Positions 26,530-35,350 are shown, counted from the first letter of the stretch. The stretch is DNA of 64,000 nt from Ciceribacter ferrooxidans (GCF_004137355.1 NZ_SDVB01000238.1:806001-870000); one strand, 5' to 3'. The notes: generated from the sequence alone by a model not told the origin. Translations and numbers: made by a program.

Positions 26530-27855
26530 ATGACGGAAAAACTCGGAATCATGGTCTGCGGCCACGGCAGCCGCAACCAGAACGCCGCGCGCGAATTCGC
26601 GGTGATCGCGGAGGCGCTGAAGGCCCGCAATCCCGACCTTCCGGTCGAATACGGCTATCTGGAATTCTGCAATCCGGTGATTTCCGCCGGCCTCGACAAG
26701 CTTCGCGCGCAGGGCGTCACGCGGGTACTGGCGATCCCCGGCATGCTCTTTGCCGCCGGCCACGCCAAGAACGACATCCCGTCGGTGCTCAACACCTATC
26801 AGGCCCAGAATCCCGGCATGGTCATCGAATACGGGCGCGAGCTCGGCATCGACCTCAAGATGATCCGCGCCGCCGGCGACCGCATCCAGGAGGCGATCGA
26901 CAAGGCGAACGCCGAACTCGGCTTCGTCGACAAGCACGAGACGCTGCTGATGGTCGTCGGCCGCGGCTCCTCCGATCCGGACGCCAATTCCAACGCCGCC
27001 AAGGTCATGCGCATGCTGTGGGAAGGCATGGGCTTCGGCTGGGGCGAGACCTGCTATTCCGGCGTAACCTTCCCGCTCGTCGAGCCGGGTCTCACCCACG
27101 CGGCCAAGCTCGGCTACAAGCGCATCATCGTGTTTCCGTATTTCCTCTTCACCGGCGTTCTGGTGAAGCGGATCTATTCCTACACGGACGAGGTGGCGGC
27201 GCGTCATCCCGAGATCCAGTTCGTCAAGGCGAGCTACCTGAACGACCATCCGCTCGTGCTCGAAGCCTTCCAGGACCGGGTGAAGGAAGTCCTCGAAGGA
27301 GCTGCGGTGATGAACTGCCAGATGTGCAAGTATCGCGAGCAGGTGCTCGGTTTCGAGGCCGATCTCGGCCAGCCGCAGGAAAGCCATCACCATCACGTCG
27401 AAGGCATCGGCGGCGGGCTGGAAAACTGTCCGTGCAAGGGCGACTGTGATGCCTCCTGCCGCGATCCCGATTTCTGCAAGGAGCATGGTTTGCCCTGGAC
27501 TCCCGTCCATTCCCATGCCGAGCCGAACGACCTCGAACCGGCCTTTGACTACGCGGCTTCGACCACGCTCGGCGGCAAGTACGGCCATCTGCTGAATGCA
27601 GCGCCGGATGCCGAACTCGACGCGGTGATGAATGCCCCATCCAGCGGCAAGCCCCATGTCCACGAGCATGGTCCCAACTGCGGCTGCGGCCATCATCACC
27701 ACGACCACGGTCACGATCATCACCACCATCATGACCACGACCATGGACATGCACACCATCATGGCCACGGGCACAGCCATGATCGCGGCCACCATCACGC
27801 GCCTTACCCGCATGCCGACCATCCGCACGGCCCGAAGTCGATGCAGAAGAGATGA
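26530..27855 (+). CDS. cbiX: CbiX-type sirohydrochlorin cobaltochelatase with Cys-rich and His-rich tail
   Basis: The 441-residue protein contains two CbiX-type half-domains (about residues 1-125 and 130-255), with the chelatase histidine in CGHGSRNQN (His12). After them come a CQMC motif (near residue 263, the MxCxxC-type Fe-S site known in long CbiX), a Cys cluster (ENCPCKGDCDASC, about 304-316) and a strongly His-rich tail (residues 380-430, with runs like HHHHDHGHDHHHHH). CbiX inserts cobalt into sirohydrochlorin early in the anaerobic B12 route, so its presence beside cobN is unexpected. The tail probably binds cobalt or another metal. The product heads the cobH-cobL-cobI-cobJ-cobM block. 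Confidence 0.93.
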   Translation: MTEKLGIMVCGHGSRNQNAAREFAVIAEALKARNPDLPVEYGYLEFCNPVISAGLDKLRAQGVTRVLAIPGMLFAAGHAKNDIPSVLNTYQAQNPGMVIEYGRELGIDLKMIRAAGDRIQEAIDKANAELGFVDKHETLLMVVGRGSSDPDANSNAAKVMRMLWEGMGFGWGETCYSGVTFPLVEPGLTHAAKLGYKRIIVFPYFLFTGVLVKRIYSYTDEVAARHPEIQFVKASYLNDHPLVLEAFQDRVKEVLEGAAVMNCQMCKYREQVLGFEADLGQPQESHHHHVEGIGGGLENCPCKGDCDASCRDPDFCKEHGLPWTPVHSHAEPNDLEPAFDYAASTTLGGKYGHLLNAAPDAELDAVMNAPSSGKPHVHEHGPNCGCGHHHHDHGHDHHHHHDHDHGHAHHHGHGHSHDRGHHHAPYPHADHPHGPKSMQKR

Positions 27856-27880
27856 TGAAGCGTTTCTCAGGGGGTGACCA

Positions 27881-28525
27881 TTGACCGTCCCCCTCGACTA
27901 CATCCGCGATCCCGTAGAGATCTACCGCCGGTCCTTCGAGACGATCCGGGGCGAGGCCGATTTGTCGCGCTTTGCCAACGGCATGGAAGCGCTCGCTGTC
28001 CGGTTGATCCATGCCTGCGGCATGGTCGATCTCGCCGGTGATATCGCCTTTTCGGAGGGCGCCTTCGAGGCGGGGGCTGCGGCGCTCGCCGGCGGTGCGC
28101 CGATCCTCTGCGATGCCGAAATGGTCCGCCATGGCATCATCCGCCGGCTGCTGCCGGCCGGAAACGAGGTGATCTGCCTTCTCGCCGACGAGCGGGTGCG
28201 CCCCAAAGCGGCCGAGATCGGCAATACCCGCTCGGCAGCCCAGGTCGATCTCTGGGGCGAGCGGCTCGACGGTGCTGTGGTGGCGATCGGCAATGCTCCG
28301 ACGGCGCTCTTCCGGCTGCTCGAACGGCTCGATGTCGGCGCGCCGAAGCCGGCCGTTGTCCTCGGCTTTCCGGTCGGTTTCGTCGGAGCGGCCGAAAGCA
28401 AGGAGGCGCTGATCGCCGATCCGCGCGGCGTGCCGTTCATTGCCGTTCGGGGCCGTCGCGGCGGTTCGGCCATGGCGTCGGCGGCCGTCAATGCGCTCGC
28501 CGGAGGGTTGGGCACCAATGACTAG
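27881..28525 (+). CDS. cobH: CobH: precorrin-8X methylmutase
   Basis: The start is TTG 27881, preceded by AGGGGGTGACCA. The 214-residue protein has the CobH/CbiC signature: [19 protein letters not shown] (about residues 11-29), the catalytic histidine region MVRHGIIRR and the [12 protein letters not shown] segment. The enzyme moves the methyl group from C-11 to C-12, giving hydrogenobyrinic acid. It overlaps cobL by 8 bp. The length is normal. Confidence 0.95.
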   Translation: MTVPLDYIRDPVEIYRRSFETIRGEADLSRFANGMEALAVRLIHACGMVDLAGDIAFSEGAFEAGAAALAGGAPILCDAEMVRHGIIRRLLPAGNEVICLLADERVRPKAAEIGNTRSAAQVDLWGERLDGAVVAIGNAPTALFRLLERLDVGAPKPAVVLGFPVGFVGAAESKEALIADPRGVPFIAVRGRRGGSAMASAAVNALAGGLGTND

Positions 28526-29747
28526 GCGCTGGCTCACCATCATCGGCATCGGCGACAACGGCCTCGAAAGCCTCACACCCGAGGCGCAGGCGCTTCTCTG
28601 GCAGGCCGAGACCATCGTGCTCGGCGAGCGGCTCGACGGCGTCCTCGAGGGCGGTCAGGTGCAGGGGCTGAAGCGTGTGCTCACCTGGAACGGCGGCTTC
28701 CGGGAGACGCTGTCCGAGTTGCTCAAGTTGCGTGGTACGCCGGTGACCGTGCTCGCGACCGGCGATCCGATGCATTTCGGCATCGGCGCGACGCTGCGGC
28801 GCTATGTGCCGGCGGAAGAGATGGTCGTGCTGCCGTCACCGTCGGCCTTCTCGCTCGCCGCCGCCCGGCTCGGCTGGCCGCTGCAGTCGGTGGCGCAGAT
28901 CTCGCTCCATGGCCGGCCGCTCTCCCATCTCAACCGGCACCTGCTGCCGGGTGCGCGCATTCTGGCGCTGACCTCGGGAGCGGAGACGGTCCGCGACGCG
29001 GCGAGCCTTCTCGTCCGCCGCGGCTTCGGAGCCTCCGTGATCACCGTGCTCGACCATATGGGCGGTGCCGCAGAGCGGATCACCGTGATGAGCGCCGAGG
29101 CCTTTGCGGCGGAGACGCCGGCGATCTCGGAGTTCAACACGCTGGCGATCGATTGTGCCGCCGATGGACCGCTTCTCGCGCCGGTGCCCGGCCTGCCGGA
29201 CGAGACCTTCGTGCATGACGGCCAGTTGACCAAGCGCGAGGTGAGGGCGGTGACGCTGTCGCTGCTCGCACCCTTTCCGAATGCGCTTCTTTGGGATGTC
29301 GGAGCCGGCTGCGGCTCGATAGCGATCGAGTGGCTGCGCTGCGGCATGGGCACACAGGCGGTGGCGATAGAGGCGCGGGCTGAGCGGGTGACGATGATCC
29401 GTACCAATGCCGAGACGCTCGGTGTTCCGGATCTGCAGCTGGTCGATGCCCCTGCGCCGGAAGGGCTCGAAGGGCTCGAGGCGCCGGACCGTGTCTTCAT
29501 CGGCGGCGGCCTGACCCACGACGGCGTCTTCGAGGATTGCTGGGCGGCGCTGAAGCCCGGCGGCCGGCTGGTCGCCAATGCGGTGACGATCGAGGGCGAG
29601 GCGAGGCTTGCGGATCTCAGGGGCCTTCACGGCGGCGAACTCACCCGGATTTCGGTGTCGCGCGGTGCGCCGGTCGGGCGCTATTGCGGCTGGAAGCCGC
29701 TGATGCCGGTGACCATCTGGTCGGTGACGAAGGGGGACACTGCATGA
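28518..29747 (+). CDS. cobL: CobL: precorrin-6Y C5,15-methyltransferase (decarboxylating), CbiE-CbiT fusion
   Basis: The 409-residue protein starts at ATG 28518 ([21 protein letters not shown]). Its N-terminal half is a tetrapyrrole methyltransferase (CbiE-type, GIGDNG motif). The C-terminal half is a Rossmann-type SAM methyltransferase (CbiT-type) with [18 protein letters not shown] and [14 protein letters not shown]. It methylates C-5 and C-15 and decarboxylates the C-12 side chain. It overlaps cobH by 8 bp and cobI by 4 bp, so it is translationally coupled. The fusion is the standard aerobic-type arrangement. Confidence 0.96.
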   Translation: MTRRWLTIIGIGDNGLESLTPEAQALLWQAETIVLGERLDGVLEGGQVQGLKRVLTWNGGFRETLSELLKLRGTPVTVLATGDPMHFGIGATLRRYVPAEEMVVLPSPSAFSLAAARLGWPLQSVAQISLHGRPLSHLNRHLLPGARILALTSGAETVRDAASLLVRRGFGASVITVLDHMGGAAERITVMSAEAFAAETPAISEFNTLAIDCAADGPLLAPVPGLPDETFVHDGQLTKREVRAVTLSLLAPFPNALLWDVGAGCGSIAIEWLRCGMGTQAVAIEARAERVTMIRTNAETLGVPDLQLVDAPAPEGLEGLEAPDRVFIGGGLTHDGVFEDCWAALKPGGRLVANAVTIEGEARLADLRGLHGGELTRISVSRGAPVGRYCGWKPLMPVTIWSVTKGDTA

Positions 29748-30487
29748 CCGGCAAGCTTTACGGCCTCGGCCTCGGCCCCGGCGATCCCGAACTGCTGACG
29801 CTGAAGGCGCATCGCATCCTGACGTCGGTTCCGGTGATCGCCTATCCGGCACCGGATACGGGGCCGAGCTTCGCCCGCCAGATCGCCGCTCCGCACCTTC
29901 CGGGAACACAGGTGGAAATTCCGATCGTCGTGCCGATGCGCGTCGAGCGCTTCCCGGCGCAGGAGATCTACGACGAGGCGGCGGAAGCGATTGCCGGCCG
30001 TCTCGAGGCCGGGCAGGACGTCGCGGTGCTGTGCGAAGGCGATCCCTTCTTCTTCGGTTCGTTCATGTATCTCTTCGAACGACTCTCCGGCCGCTTCGAG
30101 ACGGAGGTCGTGCCGGGCGTCTCCTCGATGATGGCGGCGGCGGCGGCCCTCGGCCGGCCGCTCGCGGCGCGAAACGATGTGCTGAGCGTCGTGCCGGGCC
30201 CGCTCGACGACGATATCATGCGTGCCCGCATCGAGGCGGCGGGTGCCGTGGCGATCATCAAGGTCGGCCGGCACTTTTCCCGCGTCCGGGCGCTGATCCG
30301 CGCGATGGGGCTCGAAGCCGCCGCCGGTTACGTCGAGCGCGTGAGCCTTGCCGAGCAGCGCGTCCTGCCGCTCGCCGAAGTCGGCGAGGACGTGGCTCCA
30401 TACTTTTCGATGATCCTTATCTACAAGGGCGGGGAGGGCTGGAATGCCGGCCTCTCGCCGCGGACCTCAAACGGAATGCCCTCATGA
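29744..30487 (+). CDS. cobI: CobI: precorrin-2 C20-methyltransferase
   Basis: The 247-residue protein starts with the methyltransferase motif YGLGLGPGDPELLTLKAHRIL (GxGPGDxxLxT, residues 5-18) and continues with VAVLCEGDPFFFGSFMYLFERL and VVPGVSSMMAAAA. It methylates precorrin-2 at C-20 to precorrin-3A (aerobic). The start overlaps cobL by 4 bp and the stop overlaps cobJ by 4 bp. No odd features. Confidence 0.95.
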   Translation: MTGKLYGLGLGPGDPELLTLKAHRILTSVPVIAYPAPDTGPSFARQIAAPHLPGTQVEIPIVVPMRVERFPAQEIYDEAAEAIAGRLEAGQDVAVLCEGDPFFFGSFMYLFERLSGRFETEVVPGVSSMMAAAAALGRPLAARNDVLSVVPGPLDDDIMRARIEAAGAVAIIKVGRHFSRVRALIRAMGLEAAAGYVERVSLAEQRVLPLAEVGEDVAPYFSMILIYKGGEGWNAGLSPRTSNGMPS

Positions 30488-32436
30488 GCGAACTGAACAA
30501 ACCGGCCGTCGTCATCCTGTCGGACAAGGCCCTCGATCTCGGCCGGCGCATCGCGCTTGCAACCGGGGGCGAGCTGCACGGCGCGAGCGCGCGCGTCACG
30601 TCCGCCGATCGCCTGTTCGATGATGTGAAGGCGCATCTGGCGGGGCTCTTCGCCGAGGGCCGGCCGATCGTCGCGGTCATGGCGTCCGGCGCCGTCATCC
30701 GCCTTCTCGCGCCGCTTCTCTCCGACAAGCAGGCCGAGCCGCCGGTGCTCTCTGTCTCCGAGGACGGTGCCTCGGTCGTGCCGCTCCTCGGCGGCCATCA
30801 CGGCGCCAATGATCTGGCGCGGACGATCGCCGGCGCGCTCGATGCCCATGCGGCCGTGACCACTGCCGGCGACCTCCGGTTCGGTGTAGCGCTCGACGAT
30901 CCGCCGGCCGGCTACGTGCTCGCCAATCCGGAGAACGCCAAGGCGGTGATGGCCGAGCTGGTCGCCGGGGCGAAGGCGAGGCTCGCTGTCTCCTCTCCCC
31001 AGCGGGGAGAGGGTGGCGCGATAGCGCCGGGTGAGGGGGCGGCACCCGACAAGTTCAGCCTTTTGTCCCCCTCATCCGGTCCTTCGGACCACCTTCTCCC
31101 CGTCGGGGAGAAGGGAACGGCGCCGCTCGCCGACTGGCTTACCGCCTCGCGCATCCCCTTCGCCGACGACGGGGGCGTGACGTTGGCCGTCACCGACCGC
31201 CCGAAGAAGGCAGGCCCGCTGGAACTCGTCTATCATCCAAAGACGCTGGTGCTCGGCGTCGGCTGCGAGCGGCACGCCTCTACCGACGAGGCGATCGCAC
31301 TCGCCGAAAAGGCTCTTGCAGCGGGCGGACTGGCGCGGGAGAGCCTCGCAGCCGTCGCCTCGATCGACGTCAAGGCGGACGAGGCGGCGGTGCATGCCGT
31401 GGCCGCGCATTTCGGCGTGCCGGCCAGGTTCTTCGACGCCGCGACGCTGGAGGCGGAAACGCCCCGGCTCAAGAACCCGTCCGATATCGTCTTCGCCGAG
31501 GTCGGCTGCCACGGCGTCGCCGAGGGCGCGGCGCTCGCGGCCGTCGGGCCGGCCGGGGAACTCGTCGTCGAAAAGATCAAGTCGAAGGGCGCGACCGCCG
31601 CAATTGCCCGTGCGCCGGCGATCGTCGATCCCGAAACCATCGGCCGTGCACGCGGAAAGCTCTTCGTCGTCGGCATCGGTCCCGGTGCCGACCATTGGCG
31701 CTCGCCGGAGGTCTCGGCGATGGTTTCCGCCTCGACCGACCTCGTCGGCTATTCGCTCTATCTCGATCTTCTCGGTCCGCTCGCCGAGGACAAGGCGCGC
31801 CACGATTTCGACCTCGGCAAGGAAGAGGCGCGCGTCGTGCGGGCTATGGAGCTTGCCGGAGAAGGCCGGACGGTGGCGCTGGTCTGCTCGGGAGATGCGG
31901 GCATCTACGCCATGGCGACGCTGGTCTTCGAACTCTTCGACAAGGGCGGCATTTCGGACGCCGCGCGCCGCATCGAGGTGCAGGTTTCTCCCGGCATTTC
32001 GGCGCTGCAGGCGGCGGCGGCGCGCATCGGTGCGCCACTCGGCCACGATTTCTGCACCATCTCGCTCTCCGACCTCCTGACGCCGTGGGAGCATATCCAG
32101 CGACGCGTCAGGGCGGCGGGCGAGGGCGACTTCGTCATCGCCTTCTACAATCCGGTGTCGATGAAGCGGCGCACGCAGCTTGCCTGGGCGCGCGAGAAGC
32201 TGCTCGAATACCGCCCGGCCACCACGCCGGTGATCCTTGCCACCAATCTCGGCCGCCCCGGCGAACACGTCCGCACCGTGCCGCTCGGCGCGCTGAACGT
32301 CGACGATGTCGACATGCTGACGGTCGTCGTCGTCGGCTCGTCGGAAAGCCGCACGGTCGTGACCGGTGACGGCAAGACCTGGGTCTATACGCCGCGCGGC
32401 TATTCGGGGAAGGCGGATACGGGGATGGCGTCGTGA
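30484..32436 (+). CDS. cobJ: CbiG-CobJ fusion: cobalamin ring-contraction hydrolase domain plus precorrin-3B C17-methyltransferase, with in-frame repeat insertion
   Basis: The 650-residue protein has three CbiG-type parts followed by a CobJ methyltransferase. CbiG N-terminal features lie in residues 5-130 (VAVMASGAVIRLLAPLLSDK, LLGGHHGANDLAR) and the CbiG C-terminal domain in about 253-385 (LGVGCERHAS). CobJ starts near residue 394 with LFVVGIGPGADHW, then VALVCSGDAGIYAMA and VQVSPGISALQAAA. CobJ methylates C-17 during ring contraction; CbiG opens the delta-lactone in the anaerobic route. Residues about 170-213 come from a palindromic repeat element (QRGEGGAIAPGEGA and LPVGEKG), which keeps frame within the CbiG middle region. 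It overlaps cobI by 4 bp. Confidence 0.93.
   Translation: MSELNKPAVVILSDKALDLGRRIALATGGELHGASARVTSADRLFDDVKAHLAGLFAEGRPIVAVMASGAVIRLLAPLLSDKQAEPPVLSVSEDGASVVPLLGGHHGANDLARTIAGALDAHAAVTTAGDLRFGVALDDPPAGYVLANPENAKAVMAELVAGAKARLAVSSPQRGEGGAIAPGEGAAPDKFSLLSPSSGPSDHLLPVGEKGTAPLADWLTASRIPFADDGGVTLAVTDRPKKAGPLELVYHPKTLVLGVGCERHASTDEAIALAEKALAAGGLARESLAAVASIDVKADEAAVHAVAAHFGVPARFFDAATLEAETPRLKNPSDIVFAEVGCHGVAEGAALAAVGPAGELVVEKIKSKGATAAIARAPAIVDPETIGRARGKLFVVGIGPGADHWRSPEVSAMVSASTDLVGYSLYLDLLGPLAEDKARHDFDLGKEEARVVRAMELAGEGRTVALVCSGDAGIYAMATLVFELFDKGGISDAARRIEVQVSPGISALQAAAARIGAPLGHDFCTISLSDLLTPWEHIQRRVRAAGEGDFVIAFYNPVSMKRRTQLAWAREKLLEYRPATTPVILATNLGRPGEHVRTVPLGALNVDDVDMLTVVVVGSSESRTVVTGDGKTWVYTPRGYSGKADTGMAS
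30991..31115. repeat. Palindromic repeat pair (family B) inserted in frame inside the CbiG part of cobJ
   Basis: The first arm (about 30991-31038) has CTCTCCCC-AGC-GGGGAGAG, then GGCGC-GATA-GCGCC, then GGGTGAGGGGG. The second arm (about 31064-31114) has CCCCCTCATCCGGTCCTTCGG followed by CCTTCTCCCCGTCGGGGAGA. The two are inverted relative to each other in type. The element is read through in frame as a Gly/Pro/Ser-rich stretch (residues about 170-210). This repeat type differs from family A but has the same paired layout; a similar repeat is common in rhizobial genomes to my knowledge. Confidence 0.88.
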
Positions 32437-32460
32437 ACTGGATGGCCGTGGCGCGTGCCA

Positions 32461-32653
32461 TACCCCCCTCTGGCCTGCCGGCCATCTCCCCCACAAGGGG
32501 GGAGATTGGACTGCGGGAAACGCTGTCCGCTATGGCAAGGTGCGGGGCGAGCGAGGCGTGCCAAATGAGTTCAACGTCAGCGGGGGTGCATGAGGCTTGC
32601 CCCAGGCCGTTCTCCCCCCTTGTGGGGGAGATGCCCGGCAGGGCAGAGGGGGT
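32461..32653. repeat. Paired palindromic repeat (family A), cobJ-cobM intergenic
   Basis: The left arm (about 32461-32508) and the inverted right arm (32611-32653) match the arms at 19308 and 19459 in type, separated by about 102 bp. The right arm has GCCC-GGCA-GGGC in place of GGCC-GGCA-GGCC: two changes that keep the inner hairpin paired. The 247 bp between cobJ and cobM hold only this element. Short open frames across it are repeat artefacts. Confidence 0.92.
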
Positions 32654-32683
32654 TGAAGCCTTCGTAGACATGAGGAAAACAGC

Positions 32684-33466
32684 ATGACTGTCTATTTCAT
32701 CGGTGCCGGACCCGGCGCCCCCGACCTCATCACCGTCCGGGGCCTCAGATTGATCGAGCGCTGCCCGGTCTGCCTCTATGCGGGCTCGCTGGTGCCGGAG
32801 GAGATCGTCAAGGCGGCGCCCGAAGGCGCGATCGTCAAGGATACCGCGCCGATGCATCTCGATGCGATCGTCGCCGAGATGGAGGCGGCCCATGGCCGTG
32901 GCGAGGATGTCGCGCGCGTTCACTCCGGCGACCCCTCGATCTACGGCGCCATCGCCGAACAGATGCGCCGGCTCGACGCACTCGGCATCCCCTATGACGT
33001 GGTGCCGGGCGTGCCAGCCTTTGCCGCGACCGCCGCCCGGCTCAAGACGGAACTCACGCTGCCGGAAATCGCCCAGACGATCATCATCACCCGCACCGAG
33101 ATGAAGGCGTCGTCGATGCCGGAATTCGAGACGCTGGAGATCCTCGGCAAGTCGCGGGCGACGCTCGCGATCCACCTGTCGATCCGCAACCTGCCGCACA
33201 TTCGCGAGGTTCTCACGCCCTATTACGGTGAGGATTGCCCGGTGGTGGTCGCCTACCGTTCGACCTGGCCGGACGAGCAGTTCATCCGCACGACGCTGAA
33301 GGACATGCAGGCGGCGGTGCGCGAGGCGAAGATCACCCGCACGGCCCTCATCATGGTCGGCAAGGTCTTCGGCTCGGTCGAGTTCCGCGACAGCGATCTC
33401 TACAATTCGCAGTTCAGCCACGTGCTGCGGAACGTCGGCAAGAAGAAAAAGCAGGCGGCCGGCTGA
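32684..33466 (+). CDS. cobM: CobM: precorrin-4 C11-methyltransferase
   Basis: The 260-residue protein has the tetrapyrrole methylase motifs VYFIGAGPGAPDLITVRG (residues 2-19), ARVHSGDPSIYGAIAEQMRRL (about 77-97) and VVPGVPAFAATAARL. It adds the methyl group at C-11 of precorrin-4, giving precorrin-5. It is separated from cobJ by the 247-bp repeat-bearing gap and followed after 3 bp by a DUF1905 gene, so it probably remains in the same transcript. Length and motifs are standard. Confidence 0.96.
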   Translation: MTVYFIGAGPGAPDLITVRGLRLIERCPVCLYAGSLVPEEIVKAAPEGAIVKDTAPMHLDAIVAEMEAAHGRGEDVARVHSGDPSIYGAIAEQMRRLDALGIPYDVVPGVPAFAATAARLKTELTLPEIAQTIIITRTEMKASSMPEFETLEILGKSRATLAIHLSIRNLPHIREVLTPYYGEDCPVVVAYRSTWPDEQFIRTTLKDMQAAVREAKITRTALIMVGKVFGSVEFRDSDLYNSQFSHVLRNVGKKKKQAAG

Positions 33467-33469
33467 ACC

Positions 33470-33775
33470 ATGGAACGCGCGGAGGGTTGGGACTTCGAGG
33501 CCGAGCTCTGGGAGTACAAAGGCAAGGGTGCCTGGCACTTCGTCACCCTTCCGCCCGAGGTCGGTTTCGCGATCCGCTGCGCCAGCGAAGGTCGCCGTCC
33601 CGGCTGGGGCATGGTGGCGGTGACGGCGGAAATCGGCGACGTCGACTTCCAGACCTCGGTCTTTCCCGACAAGGCGTCGGAAAGCTATCTGCTGCCGGTC
33701 AAGGCCGCGGTCCGCAAGGCGGCACGGGTGAAGGCCGGCGACATGCTGAAGGTCCGGATCGTTCTCCAGCGGTGA
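33470..33775 (+). CDS. DUF1905-family small protein
   Basis: The 101-residue protein starts MERAEGWDFEAELWEYKGKG. It has the DUF1905 pattern: GAWHFVTLPPEVGFAIR, then GWGMVAVTAEIGDVDFQTSVFPDK and a basic C-terminal part with AGDMLKVRIVL. DUF1905 proteins have a small beta-barrel fold; their biochemical role is not established. It starts 3 bp after cobM, so it may be cotranscribed with the cob genes, but no link to corrinoid synthesis is known to me. Confidence 0.85.
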   Translation: MERAEGWDFEAELWEYKGKGAWHFVTLPPEVGFAIRCASEGRRPGWGMVAVTAEIGDVDFQTSVFPDKASESYLLPVKAAVRKAARVKAGDMLKVRIVLQR

Positions 33776-33858
33776 GTACGGACAATCGCGCGTTGTCCGG
33801 CTGTTGCCCTTCCACACGCGCACGCTATGGTGTGCCGGCGTCTGAAACGGAGATTCCC

Positions 33859-34314
33859 ATGACAGCCGGAGGTAACGTGACGGAAGGTAGTTGCCGCTGC
33901 GGACAGGTGCGCCTCAAGGCGCGCGGCAGACCGATGCTGACCATGGCCTGCCATTGCACGGGCTGCCAGAAAATGACCGCAAGCGCCTTCTCGCTGAGCT
34001 CGCTCTATCCGCAGGATGCGGTGGAGGTAGGCGGACTGGAGCCGGTCATCGGCGGGCTCCACGGCGAGCTGCACCACTATTGCTGCCCCTATTGCATGAG
34101 CTGGCTGTTCACCCGCGCCGAGATGATGGGGCCGTTCGTCAATCTGCGCGCGACCATGCTGGACGATGCGTGCGATTTTCGCCCGTTCGTTGAGACCTAC
34201 ACGAGCGAGATGTTGCCCTGGGCGACGACGCCGGCGAAGCACAGTTTCGAGAAATTCCCGCCGATGGAGGCCTATGCCGGCCTGATTGCGGAATTCGCCG
34301 GAGCCGGCGCCTGA
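33859..34314 (+). CDS. GFA (glutathione-dependent formaldehyde-activating enzyme-like) protein
   Basis: The 151-residue protein has the zinc-binding cysteine pattern of the GFA/CENP-V family: GSCRCGQVRL (Cys pair near residues 12-14), ACHCTGCQKMTASAFS (near 31-46) and CCPYCMSW (near 75-82). Family members bind zinc and some act on S-hydroxymethyl-glutathione, but most are uncharacterised. I place the start at ATG 33859. It stands between the DUF1905 gene and a nucleoside hydrolase and has no apparent cob role. Confidence 0.88.
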   Translation: MTAGGNVTEGSCRCGQVRLKARGRPMLTMACHCTGCQKMTASAFSLSSLYPQDAVEVGGLEPVIGGLHGELHHYCCPYCMSWLFTRAEMMGPFVNLRATMLDDACDFRPFVETYTSEMLPWATTPAKHSFEKFPPMEAYAGLIAEFAGAGA

Positions 34315-34390
34315 CAGCTTGGCCTTCGCGTCCGAAATGCGATAAGACGGCTGCCTCATCTTTCGACAGCGACACACTCCCGGCGGTTTC

Positions 34391-35350
34391 ATGCAAAAGG
34401 TCATCTTCGATACGGATCCGGGCGTCGACGACGCCATGGCGCTGCTCTTTCTCCATCATCATCCGGATGTCGACCTGCTCGGGGTCACGACGGTCTTCGG
34501 CAATGCCCGGATCGAGACGACCACGCGCAACGCGCTCTTCCTGAAGCGCGAGTGGAAGATCGACGCGCCGGTGGCAAGAGGCGCCGGCGAGACCTTCATC
34601 CCGCATCGCATCAGCCACGAACCGCCGACCTTCATCCATGGTGACGACGGTCTCGGCAATATCGGCGTGCCCGATGTTTTCGACGTGCCGCTCGATCCTC
34701 GGCCGGCCCATCGGTTCATTGTCGAAACTATCCGCGAGAACCCGGGCGAGGTGACGATCGTTGCCGTCGGACGCATGACCAATCTCGCCAACGCGCTGAA
34801 GGAAGATCCGGAGATCGTCGATCTCGTGAAGGAAATCGTCGTCATGGGCGGCGCCTTCGAGGTCAACGGCAATGTGACGCCGGCGGCCGAGGCCAATATC
34901 CACGGTGATCCGGAAGCCGCCGACATCGTCTTCACGGCCGAGTGGCCGGTGGTGATCGTCGGGCTCGACGTCACCCTCCAGACCGTGATGACCCGGAAGG
35001 CGCTCGCCGACATCCGCGACGCCGCCGGCACGCGCGCGAAACTCCTCTTCGACCTCTCGCAGTTCTACATCAAGTTCTACGAGGGGCGTGTGCCGGATGG
35101 CATGGTGGTGCACGACAGCTGCGCCTGTGCCTATGTCGTGGCGCCGGAGCTCTTCGAGACCCGCGCCGGCACGGTCCGCGTCGTCTGCGGCGGCATCGCC
35201 GACGGCATGACGATCCAGAAGCCGGACGGCCGCACCTTCGGCCCGAGCGACTGGGACGGGCTTCCCTCGCAGCGCATCTGCACCGGCATCGACGCGCCGG
35301 CCGTGCTGCAGCTCATCCACGACACCATCGTGTCGGTTAGGGAAGACTGA
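34391..35350 (+). CDS. Inosine-uridine preferring nucleoside hydrolase (IUNH family)
   Basis: The 319-residue protein begins with the calcium-binding motif VIFDTDPGVDDAMALL (residues 4-19), the signature of IUNH enzymes. Further motifs are NARIETTTRNALF, VGRMTNLANALKEDP and a C-terminal VVHDSCACAYV with the catalytic-type His. The enzyme hydrolyses the N-glycosidic bond of nucleosides for salvage. The specific base preference cannot be told. It is unrelated to the cob genes and lies in the segment that interrupts them. Confidence 0.92.
   Translation: MQKVIFDTDPGVDDAMALLFLHHHPDVDLLGVTTVFGNARIETTTRNALFLKREWKIDAPVARGAGETFIPHRISHEPPTFIHGDDGLGNIGVPDVFDVPLDPRPAHRFIVETIRENPGEVTIVAVGRMTNLANALKEDPEIVDLVKEIVVMGGAFEVNGNVTPAAEANIHGDPEAADIVFTAEWPVVIVGLDVTLQTVMTRKALADIRDAAGTRAKLLFDLSQFYIKFYEGRVPDGMVVHDSCACAYVVAPELFETRAGTVRVVCGGIADGMTIQKPDGRTFGPSDWDGLPSQRICTGIDAPAVLQLIHDTIVSVRED

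Noticed and set aside
27690-27820. Repetitive CAT/CAC tract in the cbiX 3' end as a possible DNA repeat
   Set aside because: It is a His-codon run in frame with cbiX; the codons vary (CAT/CAC), which fits coding selection more than a DNA repeat.
26371-27828. A 485-codon open frame on the minus strand opposite cbiX, rich in Met/Val
   Set aside because: The Met/Val-rich N-terminus is simply the reverse reading of the His-codon tail of cbiX (CAT/CAC read as ATG/GTG). No independent gene signals.
32366-32687. Two short plus-strand open frames (75 and 84 codons) between cobJ and cobM
   Set aside because: They read through the palindromic repeat arms and have no ribosome-binding site or domain.
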